NCBI RefSeq assembly: GCF_000195915.1
Contig: NC_002578.1
Coordinates: forward strand, 682,001 to 746,000
DNA from: Thermoplasma acidophilum DSM 1728
Lineage (GTDB): Archaea > Thermoplasmatota > Thermoplasmata > Thermoplasmatales > Thermoplasmataceae
Direction: 5' to 3'
Length of the DNA: 64,000 nucleotides
Of this stretch, positions 1 to 8,857 are shown one piece after another (the first letter of the stretch is position 1; every line of letters starts with the position of its first letter). The notes below the pieces were generated by a model. The model did no database searches, had not been told where the DNA came from, and worked only from the letters and a program-made list of their open reading frames with translations. Both the position numbers and the translations under genes were made by a program.

Positions 1-65
1 TGTGCGCACAAATGATCCGGAAGAGGGAAGGCGCATGAATTTATATCACACTGGAATACGTATGC

Positions 66-914
66 ATGGAGCCAGAGATTCTTTTCAGGAAGATCGACGA
101 TCTTGGTGAAGGCCCGACCTATGACGAGAGAAGAAAGCGTGTCTACTGGGTAGATATAAGAGGAAAGAAATTCCACTACCTAAGCCTCGAGAATTCTGAG
201 ATGAAGACGTTCCAATCCATAGGGATGATTTCATCCATCGTTCCAACCGACCGCGACCTGATGGCCGCAACGGTCGATCATGGCCTGTACCTCATAGATG
301 ACGCTGGAAAGCATACGCTCCTGACCGAAGTTGAGAAGGATCAGAAGTCCACGAGGTTCAACGACGGCAAGGCCGATCCCTTCGGAAATTATGTGGCAGG
401 AACGATGGATCTTGAGGAGAAGAGGCCCATAGGTTCCCTGTACGTGCTCACGGGAAAGACTATAAGGCGCATTCTCGAGAACCTCACCATATCAAACGGA
501 ATAGCATGGAATACAAAAAAGAAGGTATTCTACCACATAGATACGCCCAAGAGGAGGGTGGACGCTTACTCATACGATGGCAAGATGAACATAGAGCGAC
601 TGGGCACGGCGGTGGACTTCAGGAACGAGGTTGGGAATCCAGACGGCATGACCATAGATGCGGATGGAAATCTGTGGGTTGCACACTGGGGTGGCAACAG
701 GATAACCATCCATGATCCGGAAAGGCAGAAGAAGATCGATGAGATAATTTTCCCGGCCCAGAACATAACGTCATGCGTCTTTGCGGGCAACGGCCTGCGC
801 GATCTGTATGTCTCGTCTGCATCCAACGGAAATCCGGATGACATGGGGGGAAGCCTCTTCGTAGTGCATACCGATTACGCTGGTTCAAAGACGTTCACGT
901 TCAGCGTGCCATGA
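66..914 (+). CDS. SMP-30/gluconolactonase family protein
   Basis: 282 aa. Six-bladed propeller hydrolase of the SMP-30/gluconolactonase/LRE family; members hydrolyse sugar lactones, here plausibly gluconolactone in the non-phosphorylated Entner-Doudoroff route used by Thermoplasma (inference). Visible family motifs are the N-terminal GEGPTYDE (metal Glu), FNDGKADPFGNYVAGTMD with the Asn/Asp pair near residue 100, SNGIAWN near 145, and NPDGMTIDADGNLW near 195 carrying the catalytic Asp. Full length for the family. An ATG at 62 is out of frame; the ATG at 66 follows a TTTATA box at 40-45, consistent with a leaderless or very short-leader transcript. It converges on argH with no gap. Confidence 0.85.
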   Translation: MEPEILFRKIDDLGEGPTYDERRKRVYWVDIRGKKFHYLSLENSEMKTFQSIGMISSIVPTDRDLMAATVDHGLYLIDDAGKHTLLTEVEKDQKSTRFNDGKADPFGNYVAGTMDLEEKRPIGSLYVLTGKTIRRILENLTISNGIAWNTKKKVFYHIDTPKRRVDAYSYDGKMNIERLGTAVDFRNEVGNPDGMTIDADGNLWVAHWGGNRITIHDPERQKKIDEIIFPAQNITSCVFAGNGLRDLYVSSASNGNPDDMGGSLFVVHTDYAGSKTFTFSVP

Positions 915-2216
915 TCATTCGCTGATATACGCCTCCGCTTTTTCAATGAGATAATCCCATTTTTTCAGGATTTCGCCGTATTTTTTCTCTATCTCCTCCA
1001 GATAGTGCATTTCCACAATATCGACGTAATCCTCCGGCATGTAGCGTTTCAGATCTTGTTTTTCCCTGATCTTTCTTCCGATGTTAGCATAGCTCTGCTT
1101 CCAGTCATGGGTGTTAGCGAAGTCTTCCCAGGCGTTGCCCGTGGCAAATATTGAACCCGGCAGCATCATCGGATCGGTTATTTCAAATCTCAAGCCTTTA
1201 AATAGATCAGGAAGCCGCAACAGGGCCTCCTCAATGTAATTCAGCATGTCGATGTATGAATCCTTGAGCATCTGGAAGTCGCGATGGTAGCCAGAAGTCT
1301 TGTTCATCGTCGCCATGGCCGACATAACCGCGACCGAGGAGGACACAGCTGCCATACCCTGCAGAAGTTCAAGGTAATCCGGATTTCTTTTGTTTGGCAT
1401 GAGTGAGCTGCCCGTGGTGAATTCATCCGATAACGATACATAGCCATCCCTGTAGTATTCGATCAGATCCATGGCTATCCTAGAGAGTGTTATCGATAGG
1501 CCGGCGATGGAATTCGAGATCTGCATGATGGTGAACTGGTAGAGGGATGAAGCAATCATCGGATTTTTCAAAACTGGGCCGATCCCAAGCATCTCGGACA
1601 TGACTTTCAATTTTCCAGAATTGGGGCTGCCGTATCCAGATCCATAACCATACGGAAGGACCGATGCATCAGCAAGCGATCTGTCGATGGATCTGATGGC
1701 CAAAGCCAGCGAATTTTCTATGTAGTTTGAATACGTTGCCGCTGTAACAGGCATGGCAGGCATGAAGTGCGTTGTACCTGGCAGCAGGCCCTTCAAGTCC
1801 GCGCCTTTCAGTACCTTGATGGAATCCAGCAGGATCGATATTATGCTGTGGCACCTTTCGATGGTGAACATAAGGACGTTGGCATGAACCTGTTCGTTCC
1901 TGGAGAGGAAGAGGCGAACATTGCGGCCCATATCCCCGCACCTCTCAATGACTGCGTTTTCGACAGCGGTGTGGGCATCCTCCTGTTCAGGATCTATTTT
2001 CGGGCTGTCCTGGAGAAGCGATATAAGCGAATTGATGATGCATTTTGATTCCGCCTCCGTGATGAGTCGCCTCTGTGCCAGATCAAGATGATAGGCTATC
2101 AACGATAGGATCTCGTACTTCATCAGGTATATTTCAGCCTCAATGTCCCGCTTTACGAATGCCACGGTGGAATCCGCATTCTGATCCCTCTGGATCCCTC
2201 CCGACCAAAGCTTCAA
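915..2216 (-). CDS. argH: Argininosuccinate lyase
   Basis: 433 aa. Fumarase/aspartase-superfamily enzyme that splits argininosuccinate into arginine and fumarate, the last step of arginine synthesis. Evidence: the superfamily signature GSSLMPNKRNP at residues 269-279 (catalytic Ser loop) and a TTHFMPAMPVT segment at 148-158 that corresponds to the THLQ.AQP catalytic-His motif. The usual LQ.AQ is replaced by FMPAM, a modest divergence. It lies 26 nt downstream of argG on the same strand, so the two are probably one transcription unit. It ends tail-to-tail and directly adjacent to the gluconolactonase gene. Confidence 0.92.
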   Translation of the reverse strand: MKLWSGGIQRDQNADSTVAFVKRDIEAEIYLMKYEILSLIAYHLDLAQRRLITEAESKCIINSLISLLQDSPKIDPEQEDAHTAVENAVIERCGDMGRNVRLFLSRNEQVHANVLMFTIERCHSIISILLDSIKVLKGADLKGLLPGTTHFMPAMPVTAATYSNYIENSLALAIRSIDRSLADASVLPYGYGSGYGSPNSGKLKVMSEMLGIGPVLKNPMIASSLYQFTIMQISNSIAGLSITLSRIAMDLIEYYRDGYVSLSDEFTTGSSLMPNKRNPDYLELLQGMAAVSSSVAVMSAMATMNKTSGYHRDFQMLKDSYIDMLNYIEEALLRLPDLFKGLRFEITDPMMLPGSIFATGNAWEDFANTHDWKQSYANIGRKIREKQDLKRYMPEDYVDIVEMHYLEEIEKKYGEILKKWDYLIEKAEAYISE

Positions 2217-2242
2217 TTCCCTTCACCTTTCATAGCCGCACA

Positions 2243-3451
2243 TCAGAATTCGACCGAAGAACCCTGCACCTCCTTTACCATCTTCGGATTCCTGTTGTGA
2301 GAATGCACCGTGGCATTTCCGTATATATCTATGAAGCCCTTGGACGCCCTCTGATCAAAGGCCATTGAACTGTAGTTGATCAGATCCTTGCTGTAAAGGA
2401 AGCTGTTCCCCCATGCACCTTCTATGTACATTATGCCGTGGGACATCCTGATCTTGATCTCGCCGCTGATGTCCCTGTTGAATTCGGCCTCAGCCGCATT
2501 CACAGCGTTCATAACAGGATCATGCCATAGCCCACCGTAGACAAACTTCGCGAACTGCCAGTCCATGTTCATCTTGACCTCGGCCTCGTTCCTGTTAAGT
2601 ATCAGCGATTCGAGATACCTGTGCGCATGGGTGATCACCGTTGCTGCCGGGCATTCGTAAACCTCATGGCTCTTGAGGCCAACAACCCTGTTCTCCATGT
2701 GATCGATGAGGCCTATGCCGCTCGATCCTGCCAAGGTGTTAAGAAAAACTATGAGATCCGCGAGTTTCATTTTTTCACCATCAATTTCACTCGGTATGCC
2801 ACCATCGAATGCAATTTTTAGTGTATGTTCCGCATTAGCCTTCCATGGAGGCACAACCCATTCATAGACATCCTCAGGTACGCCCTTGCCGATATCTTCA
2901 AGATCCGGGCCTTCAACAGACCTTCCCCATATATTCTCATCTATTGAGTACTTGCCATCGAGCTTTACCGGTATTCCGTGCGTTTTTGCATACTCAACCT
3001 CATCCTTTCGCATCATGTTCCATTCGCGTACGGGTACAAGAACCTGCATTGACGGGTCAAGGGCCCTGATGGATACCTCAAACCTGACCTGATCGTTGCC
3101 CCTTCCCGTGGATCCATGAACGATGTATTTTGCACCGATCTTCTGTGCATATTTCACCGCCTTTTCAGCCATAAGCGGCCTTGCGAGAGCTGTTGAAAGC
3201 GGGTAGCCTTCATAGCTCCCGTTTGCCATTATTGACTTCGCTATGAATTTTTCAGCAAACTCATCCTTTGCATCGTGGACGAAGACAGGATCAGCCCCGA
3301 GCATCCTTGCCTTTTCCTCTATGGCAACCAGATCGCTGTTGCCCACGTTGAGCGTGAGCGTAGCAACATCCATCGACAGATTTTCCTGGATCCATTTGAT
3401 CATGACCGATGTATCAAGTCCACCTGAATACAGAAGAAGCGCCTTGTCCAT
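2243..3451 (-). CDS. argG: Argininosuccinate synthase
   Basis: 402 aa. Couples citrulline and aspartate using ATP to make argininosuccinate. An N-terminal PP-loop (LYSGGLDTS, residues 7-15) and the family block TGRGNDQVRFE are clear. The frame could be extended three codons to a TTG at 3460, but the ATG at 3451 is preferred: a TTTATA box lies 26 nt upstream of it on the minus strand, the spacing expected for a leaderless transcript. It is divergent from an ACT-domain regulator, with 120 nt between starts. Confidence 0.94.
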   Translation of the reverse strand: MDKALLLYSGGLDTSVMIKWIQENLSMDVATLTLNVGNSDLVAIEEKARMLGADPVFVHDAKDEFAEKFIAKSIMANGSYEGYPLSTALARPLMAEKAVKYAQKIGAKYIVHGSTGRGNDQVRFEVSIRALDPSMQVLVPVREWNMMRKDEVEYAKTHGIPVKLDGKYSIDENIWGRSVEGPDLEDIGKGVPEDVYEWVVPPWKANAEHTLKIAFDGGIPSEIDGEKMKLADLIVFLNTLAGSSGIGLIDHMENRVVGLKSHEVYECPAATVITHAHRYLESLILNRNEAEVKMNMDWQFAKFVYGGLWHDPVMNAVNAAEAEFNRDISGEIKIRMSHGIMYIEGAWGNSFLYSKDLINYSSMAFDQRASKGFIDIYGNATVHSHNRNPKMVKEVQGSSVEF

Positions 3452-3571
3452 GGCGAACAATTTATATTATGTATAAACAATTTTTCCTTCATATTGTGAA
3501 AATTAGCATAAAGTATACTGTTTTTCTAGACAATATGCAATAATTTATATTCCTTATTAATATTTCATATT
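3452..3571. promoter_or_regulatory. Divergent promoter region of argG and the ACT-domain regulator
   Basis: 120-nt AT-rich spacer. The minus-strand TATA element (TTTATAC, 3471-3477) serves argG. The plus-strand TTTATATT at about 3543-3550 lies about 25 nt before the regulator ATG. Between them is a perfect separated inverted repeat, CATATTGT at 3490-3497 and ACAATATG at 3530-3537, a candidate operator pair for an autoregulating, arginine-responsive regulator. The repeat is seen directly; the regulatory role is inference. Confidence 0.5.
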
Positions 3572-4156
3572 ATGGATAGAAAATTAAAGGGAAGCGTAGA
3601 AGAGAAGACGCTTGAATACCTTAGGAAAAGGCCGGAGATATACATGGCATTGAGCACGGGCATAGTCAATCTCAACGGCCTGGCCGCACTCATAAGCAAA
3701 GAGAACGATGGCATGAACCAGCTGTCCATACGATCCGTGCTGCAGAAAATGATCAGGGATGGCCTGGTGTCAGATTACAGGAAATCCACGGACGATCTTC
3801 TTAAGCGCAGCAAGGTAACACTTCAGGACAAGGTTTCTGTCATAACATCTAGGCGGAAGATCGATATCGATTTCCTTTCCGTAACGTTCCTGACGGATTC
3901 GGTTGTCTACATAGTTGATGAGACAAGGGCGAAGAACATTCCGAAGGATGCTTTGATAGAGAGAAACGTGAGCCTCATCCACATTTTCTCTCCTCCGGAA
4001 ATAGTTACGACACCGGGCTTCGCCATGAACGTTGTCCAGAGGATATACGCCGCAAACGTGAACATACTGCAGCTGATTTCATGCTCCAACGAAACAATGA
4101 TCGTGGTCAACAGGGACGATGCAATAAGTGCCTATTCTGCACTGACATCCTATTAA
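3572..4156 (+). CDS. Predicted amino-acid metabolism regulator with ACT domain (COG2150-like)
   Basis: 194 aa. The N-terminal 70 residues look like a helical DNA-binding segment. The C-terminal about 65 residues (from SLIHIFSPPEI to the end) resemble an aspartokinase-type ACT ligand-binding domain: beta strand, a TPGFAMNVVQRIYAANVNILQ helix region, then strand NETMIVVNRDDA. This matches predicted archaeal regulators of amino-acid metabolism. Divergence from argG suggests it senses an amino acid and controls arginine synthesis (inference). ATG start with a leaderless-type TATA spacing. Confidence 0.65.
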   Translation: MDRKLKGSVEEKTLEYLRKRPEIYMALSTGIVNLNGLAALISKENDGMNQLSIRSVLQKMIRDGLVSDYRKSTDDLLKRSKVTLQDKVSVITSRRKIDIDFLSVTFLTDSVVYIVDETRAKNIPKDALIERNVSLIHIFSPPEIVTTPGFAMNVVQRIYAANVNILQLISCSNETMIVVNRDDAISAYSALTSY

Positions 4157-4238
4157 CGTAATCTAAGGAATAGTTCTGGCCTCCTATTATGATCGATCGA
4201 TACGGAATGGCGTTCGAAATAATCTTCCACGAATAAGT

Positions 4239-4285
4239 GAAGTTAATTTAAAAAAATTTAAGTAAACTTCATCATTACTTCCCTT
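4239..4285 (+). promoter_or_regulatory. Promoter and candidate operator of the cobalamin operon
   Basis: The hexamers GAAGTT (4239-4244) and AACTTC (4265-4270) form an inverted repeat, extended imperfectly inward, around the AT-rich TATA-like AAATTTAAG. The box centre is about 27 nt before the ATG at 4286, so the transcript is probably leaderless. A repeat that flanks the TATA box is a plausible repressor site. The 129-nt spacer leaves no room for a cobalamin riboswitch in a leaderless message. Confidence 0.45.
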
Positions 4286-4918
4286 ATGATAATCGATCTC
4301 AAGATCGACCGCCATCCGCTTGTCTTCATTGGCCGGGGGAGCGAATTTAAAGAGAAGATCAGGAGTTTCTCAAGGGAAGCGTCCGTCATTTACGCATTCA
4401 GCGATGAACGCATTGATCTGCCAAACGCCATCGTTATCTCACAGAGGTTTGAGGATGGAATAGCAAAGGCCATGGAGGTCAGGCCCATAATAACGTTCAT
4501 CTCAACGGAGGACGAGGAACTTGACAGAAGGATAGCCGAGGCTGTTTCACCTTACTCTAGGATGGTCTACGTACCGGACAGGGTGAGCCTCAGCGATCTC
4601 AATCTCTGCGCAATCATCCAGCGCGGGCCCATATACCTTGGCATATCTACAAGAGGAAAGAGCCCGGCGATGACCGTTATGATTAAGAAGAAAATTGACG
4701 CATATATCAAAAAATACTCCATAATTACGGATTACGACGCCATGGCTGTTGATTTCATCTCCAGAAACAGGCAGATGATAATATCATCCGTTTCGGACAG
4801 GAAGCGCAGGAGAATACTCATGTATAAGATCGCGGTCAACAGGGAAATAAGGCGCATGATCGCCGAGAGAACAGGGGATCCTGAATCCATTGTCAGAAGG
4901 ATGATTGAGGATCAATGA
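4286..4918 (+). CDS. Precorrin-2 dehydrogenase / sirohydrochlorin-type (Met8/CysG N-terminal) protein
   Basis: 210 aa. First gene of the corrin operon. Family members oxidise precorrin-2 to sirohydrochlorin with NAD+, and some also chelate metal. Recognised by overall layout: an N-terminal Rossmann-like domain, then STRGKSPAM at about 135 (the CysG S.GG.SP motif), then a basic helical C-terminus. Oddity: the usual GGG.VA nucleotide loop reads as FIGRGSEF, so one glycine and the Ala are not conserved. It overlaps cobA by 4 nt (ATGA), which indicates translational coupling. Confidence 0.78.
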   Translation: MIIDLKIDRHPLVFIGRGSEFKEKIRSFSREASVIYAFSDERIDLPNAIVISQRFEDGIAKAMEVRPIITFISTEDEELDRRIAEAVSPYSRMVYVPDRVSLSDLNLCAIIQRGPIYLGISTRGKSPAMTVMIKKKIDAYIKKYSIITDYDAMAVDFISRNRQMIISSVSDRKRRRILMYKIAVNREIRRMIAERTGDPESIVRRMIEDQ

Positions 4919-5655
4919 AATCGAGAAAATACTATATCGTCGGTGCCGGCCCGGGCGATCCAGGCCTTATCACAGTTCGTGCTGTTAAGGCCATCGCAGA
5001 ATCCGATCTTGTTCTCGTAGACAGCCTGGTCCCAGACGAGATCATAGAATCCGTCTGCGCTGGCAAGCGCGTTTTACGTGTGGGCCACAGGGCATCTGGC
5101 GGCCATTCGGGAATAATCGATAGGATATCGGCGATCCTTGACAGCACGGAATTCAGCGTTGCCTCTCATCTGAAGGAGGGCGATCCTTCTGTATTTTCAC
5201 ACCTGTACGAGGAGATACGGATGATCATGGATCGCGGCATAGAATACGAGGTGATCCCTGGCGTCTCATCGGCCATAGCGGTTCCGGAGGCAGCCGGAAT
5301 TGTACTTACCGGCCGGGGCAGATCAGAATCGTTCACCGTTGTCTCCGCGAGCGATGCTTCAGGAGGCTTCAATGAGGCTGAGATAAGGTCTGCCCTGAAT
5401 GCCTCTGGATCAGTGGTCATAATGATGGGATCGAGGTATCTCGGCAGAATTCGCGATCTTCTTATCGGTATCCGTTACGAATGGCCAATTGCGATAATAG
5501 AGAATGGCACGCGTACGGATCAGAGGGTTTTGGTTTACCGTGATGCATGGCATATTGGCGATCAAGAGATCCGGATGCCGGCCATAATCGTTGTTGGCCG
5601 CATGATCATGGTTGACGGGGTGATAGAGAAGGATGAGGCTGGAATACGAAATTGA
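4915..5655 (+). CDS. cobA: Uroporphyrinogen-III C-methyltransferase (SUMT)
   Basis: 246 aa. SAM-dependent tetrapyrrole methylase that methylates uroporphyrinogen III at C2 and C7 to give precorrin-2, the branch point to siroheme and cobalamin. The motif VGAGPGDPGLITVRA near the N-terminus, the LKEGDPSVF region at about 85, and the EVIPGVSSAIAVPE block at about 115 match SUMT. Family length. It overlaps the upstream gene by 4 nt and the downstream cbiC frame by 23 nt. Confidence 0.9.
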   Translation: MKSRKYYIVGAGPGDPGLITVRAVKAIAESDLVLVDSLVPDEIIESVCAGKRVLRVGHRASGGHSGIIDRISAILDSTEFSVASHLKEGDPSVFSHLYEEIRMIMDRGIEYEVIPGVSSAIAVPEAAGIVLTGRGRSESFTVVSASDASGGFNEAEIRSALNASGSVVIMMGSRYLGRIRDLLIGIRYEWPIAIIENGTRTDQRVLVYRDAWHIGDQEIRMPAIIVVGRMIMVDGVIEKDEAGIRN

Positions 5656-6412
5656 TCTGGAACCTGGCAGAGTAAGCATACGATCAGGCGGTATGGCCGA
5701 ATTCATAAATTCAGGCGATCGCAAACTGTCTCCGGAGAAGCTACGGATCAGAATATTAGATCTTATACATGCGGAGATCGCCAATGAGATGGCGGCTGCC
5801 GGCGAGGAATACAGCAGCGATAAGATAGAAGAAAGAAGCCTCGCCGCAATCGATTCCATGATCGATCCAGATATCAGCGGCCCAATGCGCCATATCGTTG
5901 TTAAGGCGATCCATGCTGCAGGTGACTTCGCTATAGCTCCACTGATCAGATACAGCGACGGTTTCTTCAAATCCATGCTTGCAAAGCTCAAGGAGGGCTG
6001 CACCATAATATGCGATAGCGAGATGGTGCGTGCCGGAATATACTCCAGGCCTGTACTTGAAAGGAACAGGGTGGTTTGCTACCTTAACGATGTCAGATCT
6101 AAGGAGATGGCGGATGTTAATGGAATAACAAGATCTGCGGCTGGGATCAGGATCGCAATGCAGGATCACAGGAATTCTGTGATAGTGATCGGAAATGCGC
6201 CTACAGCCTTGTTGGAAGCCATGAGGATGATAGAGGAAAATGGCTGGTACGACATACCCATCGTCGGCATTCCCGTTGGGTTCATCAACGCGAGCAAGGC
6301 TAAGGAGGGTCTCGTTTCCAGCCACATCGAATACATATCGGTTGAGGGTCATCGCGGCGGAAGCCCCATCGCCGCATCGATAGTCAACGGTTTTGGGAGG
6401 TTTTTGGCATGA
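5633..6412 (+). CDS. cbiC: Cobalt-precorrin-8 methylmutase
   Basis: 259 aa. Moves the C11 methyl group to C12 to give cobyrinate. Family landmarks are near the C-terminus: GNAPTALLEAM, a PVGFINASKAKE segment and EGHRGGSPIAASI. The catalytic His candidate is in KAIHAAGDF near residue 90. The ATG at 5633 lies inside cobA; a later ATG at 5693 is possible, but the residues before it (MRLEYEIDLEPG) read as genuine coding sequence. It overlaps cbiH by 4 nt. Confidence 0.9.
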   Translation: MRLEYEIDLEPGRVSIRSGGMAEFINSGDRKLSPEKLRIRILDLIHAEIANEMAAAGEEYSSDKIEERSLAAIDSMIDPDISGPMRHIVVKAIHAAGDFAIAPLIRYSDGFFKSMLAKLKEGCTIICDSEMVRAGIYSRPVLERNRVVCYLNDVRSKEMADVNGITRSAAGIRIAMQDHRNSVIVIGNAPTALLEAMRMIEENGWYDIPIVGIPVGFINASKAKEGLVSSHIEYISVEGHRGGSPIAASIVNGFGRFLA

Positions 6413-7161
6413 TCGGAACGATATACATCGCGGGCATAGGACCCGGCGACCCTGACCATATGACACCGGCTGCTGAAAAAGCTCTGTCGTCATGCGAAGT
6501 CATAATCGGGTTCACGCTTTACATTTCCTTCCTGAGAGACAGATTCCCAAATGCAAAGTTTGAATCGAGCGGCATGACGAATGAGCTTGCAAGGGCCAGG
6601 AGAGCCATAGAACTGGCTGAAGGTGGAATTACGGTTGGGCTGGTGTCAAGCGGCGATGCCGGCATATACGGCATAGCAGCGCCTGTCCTGGAGATGGCGG
6701 AGAGGAGGAAGTCGGAGGTGAAGATCGAAATCATACCGGGCATATCGGCTTTATCCTCCGCTGCTTCTCTGCTTGGTTCGCCCCTTACCAATGACTTTGC
6801 TGTCATAAGCATGAGCGATCTTTTGACGCCGCTTGACACGATAATGAAAAGAGTGGAGGCGTTTGCCAAGGCTGATATCGTCACCGTGATCTACAATCCG
6901 CGCGGATCCAGATTTCCAGACAATATTCGGAAGGCCGTAGACATATTCTTGAGGTACAGGAATCCGGAGACCGCAGTCGGGATAGTGAGAAATGCATACC
7001 GGGAACGACAGTCCGTGACGATAACAACACTCTCGAATCTGAATATCGAGGATATAGACATGCTCACCACGGTGATAATTGGAAATTCTGAGACATTCGT
7101 CTACAGGAACATGATGGCAACGAGGAGGGGCTACGGCCGAAAGTACGCGATAGACAGATGA
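6409..7161 (+). CDS. cbiH: Cobalt-precorrin-3 C17-methyltransferase
   Basis: 250 aa. SAM-dependent methylase that performs ring contraction in the anaerobic pathway. N-terminal IAGIGPGDPDHMT, SSGDAGIYGIAAP at about 85, EIIPGISALSSAAS at about 110, and a YNPRGS...VGIVRNAYR block (residues 163-197) are specific to CbiH/CobJ. A strong GGGAGG ribosome site at 6395-6400 precedes the ATG by 8 nt. It overlaps both neighbours by 4 nt. Confidence 0.92.
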   Translation: MIGTIYIAGIGPGDPDHMTPAAEKALSSCEVIIGFTLYISFLRDRFPNAKFESSGMTNELARARRAIELAEGGITVGLVSSGDAGIYGIAAPVLEMAERRKSEVKIEIIPGISALSSAASLLGSPLTNDFAVISMSDLLTPLDTIMKRVEAFAKADIVTVIYNPRGSRFPDNIRKAVDIFLRYRNPETAVGIVRNAYRERQSVTITTLSNLNIEDIDMLTTVIIGNSETFVYRNMMATRRGYGRKYAIDR

Positions 7162-8252
7162 CGCAGTCAAATCCGTTTCAGCAGTACGGCATAACCAGCG
7201 GCCTGGCAGCAGCTGCTGCAGCAAAGGCGTCTGTCCTGGCCGCCATGGGCACGATTTCGGACTATGTTGGTGTACCGACACCAATAGGCCTAAGGATCGA
7301 GGTCAAGGTGGAGATGATGAAGCAGATCGATGCAAGATCCGGCATAGCGGCCGTGAGAAAGTTCTCCGGAGACAATCCAGATACGCTCAATGGTGCGCTC
7401 TTTGAGAGCAGGGCAGTCATCCGCGATGATGGATTGATAAACATCTTTGCTGGAGAGGGTATAGGTGTAGCGGTATCCGATGGGTTGCCGGTGAGGAGGG
7501 GCGATCCTGCGATAAATCCAGTCGCGAGGATGATGATAGAGAACGCGGTCAGGGAGGTCTCCGGATCCGCCGGCTTCGATGTATACATCTCCGTTCCGGG
7601 TGGCGAGGATCTCGCCAGAGACACGATGAACCCGAGGGTTGGCATATCAGGTGGAATATCCATACTCGGAACCACCGGAATAGAGGAGCCAGTATCTGGC
7701 CCGGATTATGAGGCGCATATCGAGTACCTGCTGCAAACGGGGAGATGTGTCAGTACCGTAGCGGTCATGTGCCCGGGCAACACCGCTATGAGATTTGCAG
7801 AATCCTATCTCAGGCTGCACCCTGCGTCATTCATCCTAACGGGCGATCGCATCGGATCGGCCATCGAGATGGCCATAGAAAAAGGATACAGGGAGATCGT
7901 GGTGTTCGGTCTGCCCGGAAAGCTCGTGAAGATGGCGGCCGGAGTGATGAATACGCACAGCCGCATTGCAGACGCCAGGTTTGAGACGATTGCAGCATAC
8001 GCCGCGTTGAATGGAGCTGACAGGGATACAATATCGAAGATACTGTCATCGAACACGGTGGAAAGTGCCTTCGCCGTTCTCAGAAGCATTGGCCTACTGG
8101 ATTCTGTGGCCGGCGCAATCGCCAGCCGCATCGTAGAGAGGCTTCGATCCCCTGTATGGCAGATCCGCAGAATTCTCCTGCGTCATGATAGATTCAGACG
8201 GCAGGCCATACGCGTATCACCTGTCGCAGGGCATATCGAAACTGGTGAGTGA
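7158..8252 (+). CDS. cbiD: Cobalt-precorrin-5B C1-methyltransferase
   Basis: 364 aa. Transfers methyl to C1 in the anaerobic route; CbiD is absent from the aerobic pathway, so it marks the route used. The N-terminal YGITSGLAAAAAAKA block is the CbiD TTG..AAAAKAA motif; GISGGISILGTTGIEEP at about 160 and the GLPGKLVKMAAGVMNTHS segment at about 250 are also family-typical. It overlaps cbiH by 4 nt. The 3' end overlaps the GTG that opens the longest cbiT frame. Confidence 0.92.
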   Translation: MTQSNPFQQYGITSGLAAAAAAKASVLAAMGTISDYVGVPTPIGLRIEVKVEMMKQIDARSGIAAVRKFSGDNPDTLNGALFESRAVIRDDGLINIFAGEGIGVAVSDGLPVRRGDPAINPVARMMIENAVREVSGSAGFDVYISVPGGEDLARDTMNPRVGISGGISILGTTGIEEPVSGPDYEAHIEYLLQTGRCVSTVAVMCPGNTAMRFAESYLRLHPASFILTGDRIGSAIEMAIEKGYREIVVFGLPGKLVKMAAGVMNTHSRIADARFETIAAYAALNGADRDTISKILSSNTVESAFAVLRSIGLLDSVAGAIASRIVERLRSPVWQIRRILLRHDRFRRQAIRVSPVAGHIETGE

Positions 8253-8254
8253 GG

Positions 8255-8857
8255 ATGGAAGGAGAAAATTGGGTATATGAGGTTCGTGGCATTCCGGACG
8301 AGTTTTTCCAGCGAAGCGAAGGAATACCGATGACGAAGAGGGAGATCCGGATCATCAGCCTCTCCGATCTAAGGATCAGGCCGGGTATGCGCGTGATGGA
8401 TATAGGATGCGGATCCGGTTCCATGACCGTGGAGATATCAAACATCATCGGAGAAAATGGATCGGTCACTGGCTTAGACGTCAGCGGGGAAGCGGCCGAT
8501 CTCACGATGAGAAACTGCAGGAACCTATGTAGATTCAGCAATTACAGGATCGTGATCTCGGATGTTTACAAGTACGATTCGGACGAAGAATTCGATGCTG
8601 TCTTCGTCGGCGGTGGAACAGCTAGGATCCACGATCTCTTCGAGAGGATAGAAAGGATGGTTCACCACGCATCCAGGGTGGTTGTGAATGCAATACAGAT
8701 CCACACTGCCTACCTATCTCTGGAGGAGATGAACACACGTGGATACTCCGGTGTTAACATAACGCAGGTGATGGTGAGCAATGGCATGCGGACGTCCGAG
8801 GGCTATGCCATGATAGCGAGAAATCCCGTGTTCATAATTTCAGGTGATGCCCCATGA
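8255..8857 (+). CDS. cbiT: Cobalt-precorrin-6B (C15)-methyltransferase, decarboxylating
   Basis: 200 aa from this start. Class I SAM methyltransferase that methylates C15 and decarboxylates the C12 acetate side chain. VMDIGCGSGSMTVEIS (about 48-63) is motif I, and DAVFVGGGTARI (about 113-124) is the family-specific post-I block. The frame extends two codons to a GTG at 8249, but GGTGAG at 8244-8249 sits 5 nt before the ATG at 8255, so that ATG is chosen. It overlaps cbiL by 4 nt. Confidence 0.9.
   Translation: MEGENWVYEVRGIPDEFFQRSEGIPMTKREIRIISLSDLRIRPGMRVMDIGCGSGSMTVEISNIIGENGSVTGLDVSGEAADLTMRNCRNLCRFSNYRIVISDVYKYDSDEEFDAVFVGGGTARIHDLFERIERMVHHASRVVVNAIQIHTAYLSLEEMNTRGYSGVNITQVMVSNGMRTSEGYAMIARNPVFIISGDAP

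Noticed and set aside
2-112. Open frame across the window's left edge (ends TGA at 110-112)
   Set aside because: Overlaps the gluconolactonase start and could be chance; another frame ends at 36-38. Too little sequence to call the tail of an upstream gene.
5756-6493. 245-codon minus-strand open frame
   Set aside because: Antisense to cbiC/cbiH, both of which have clear motifs and overlapping starts.
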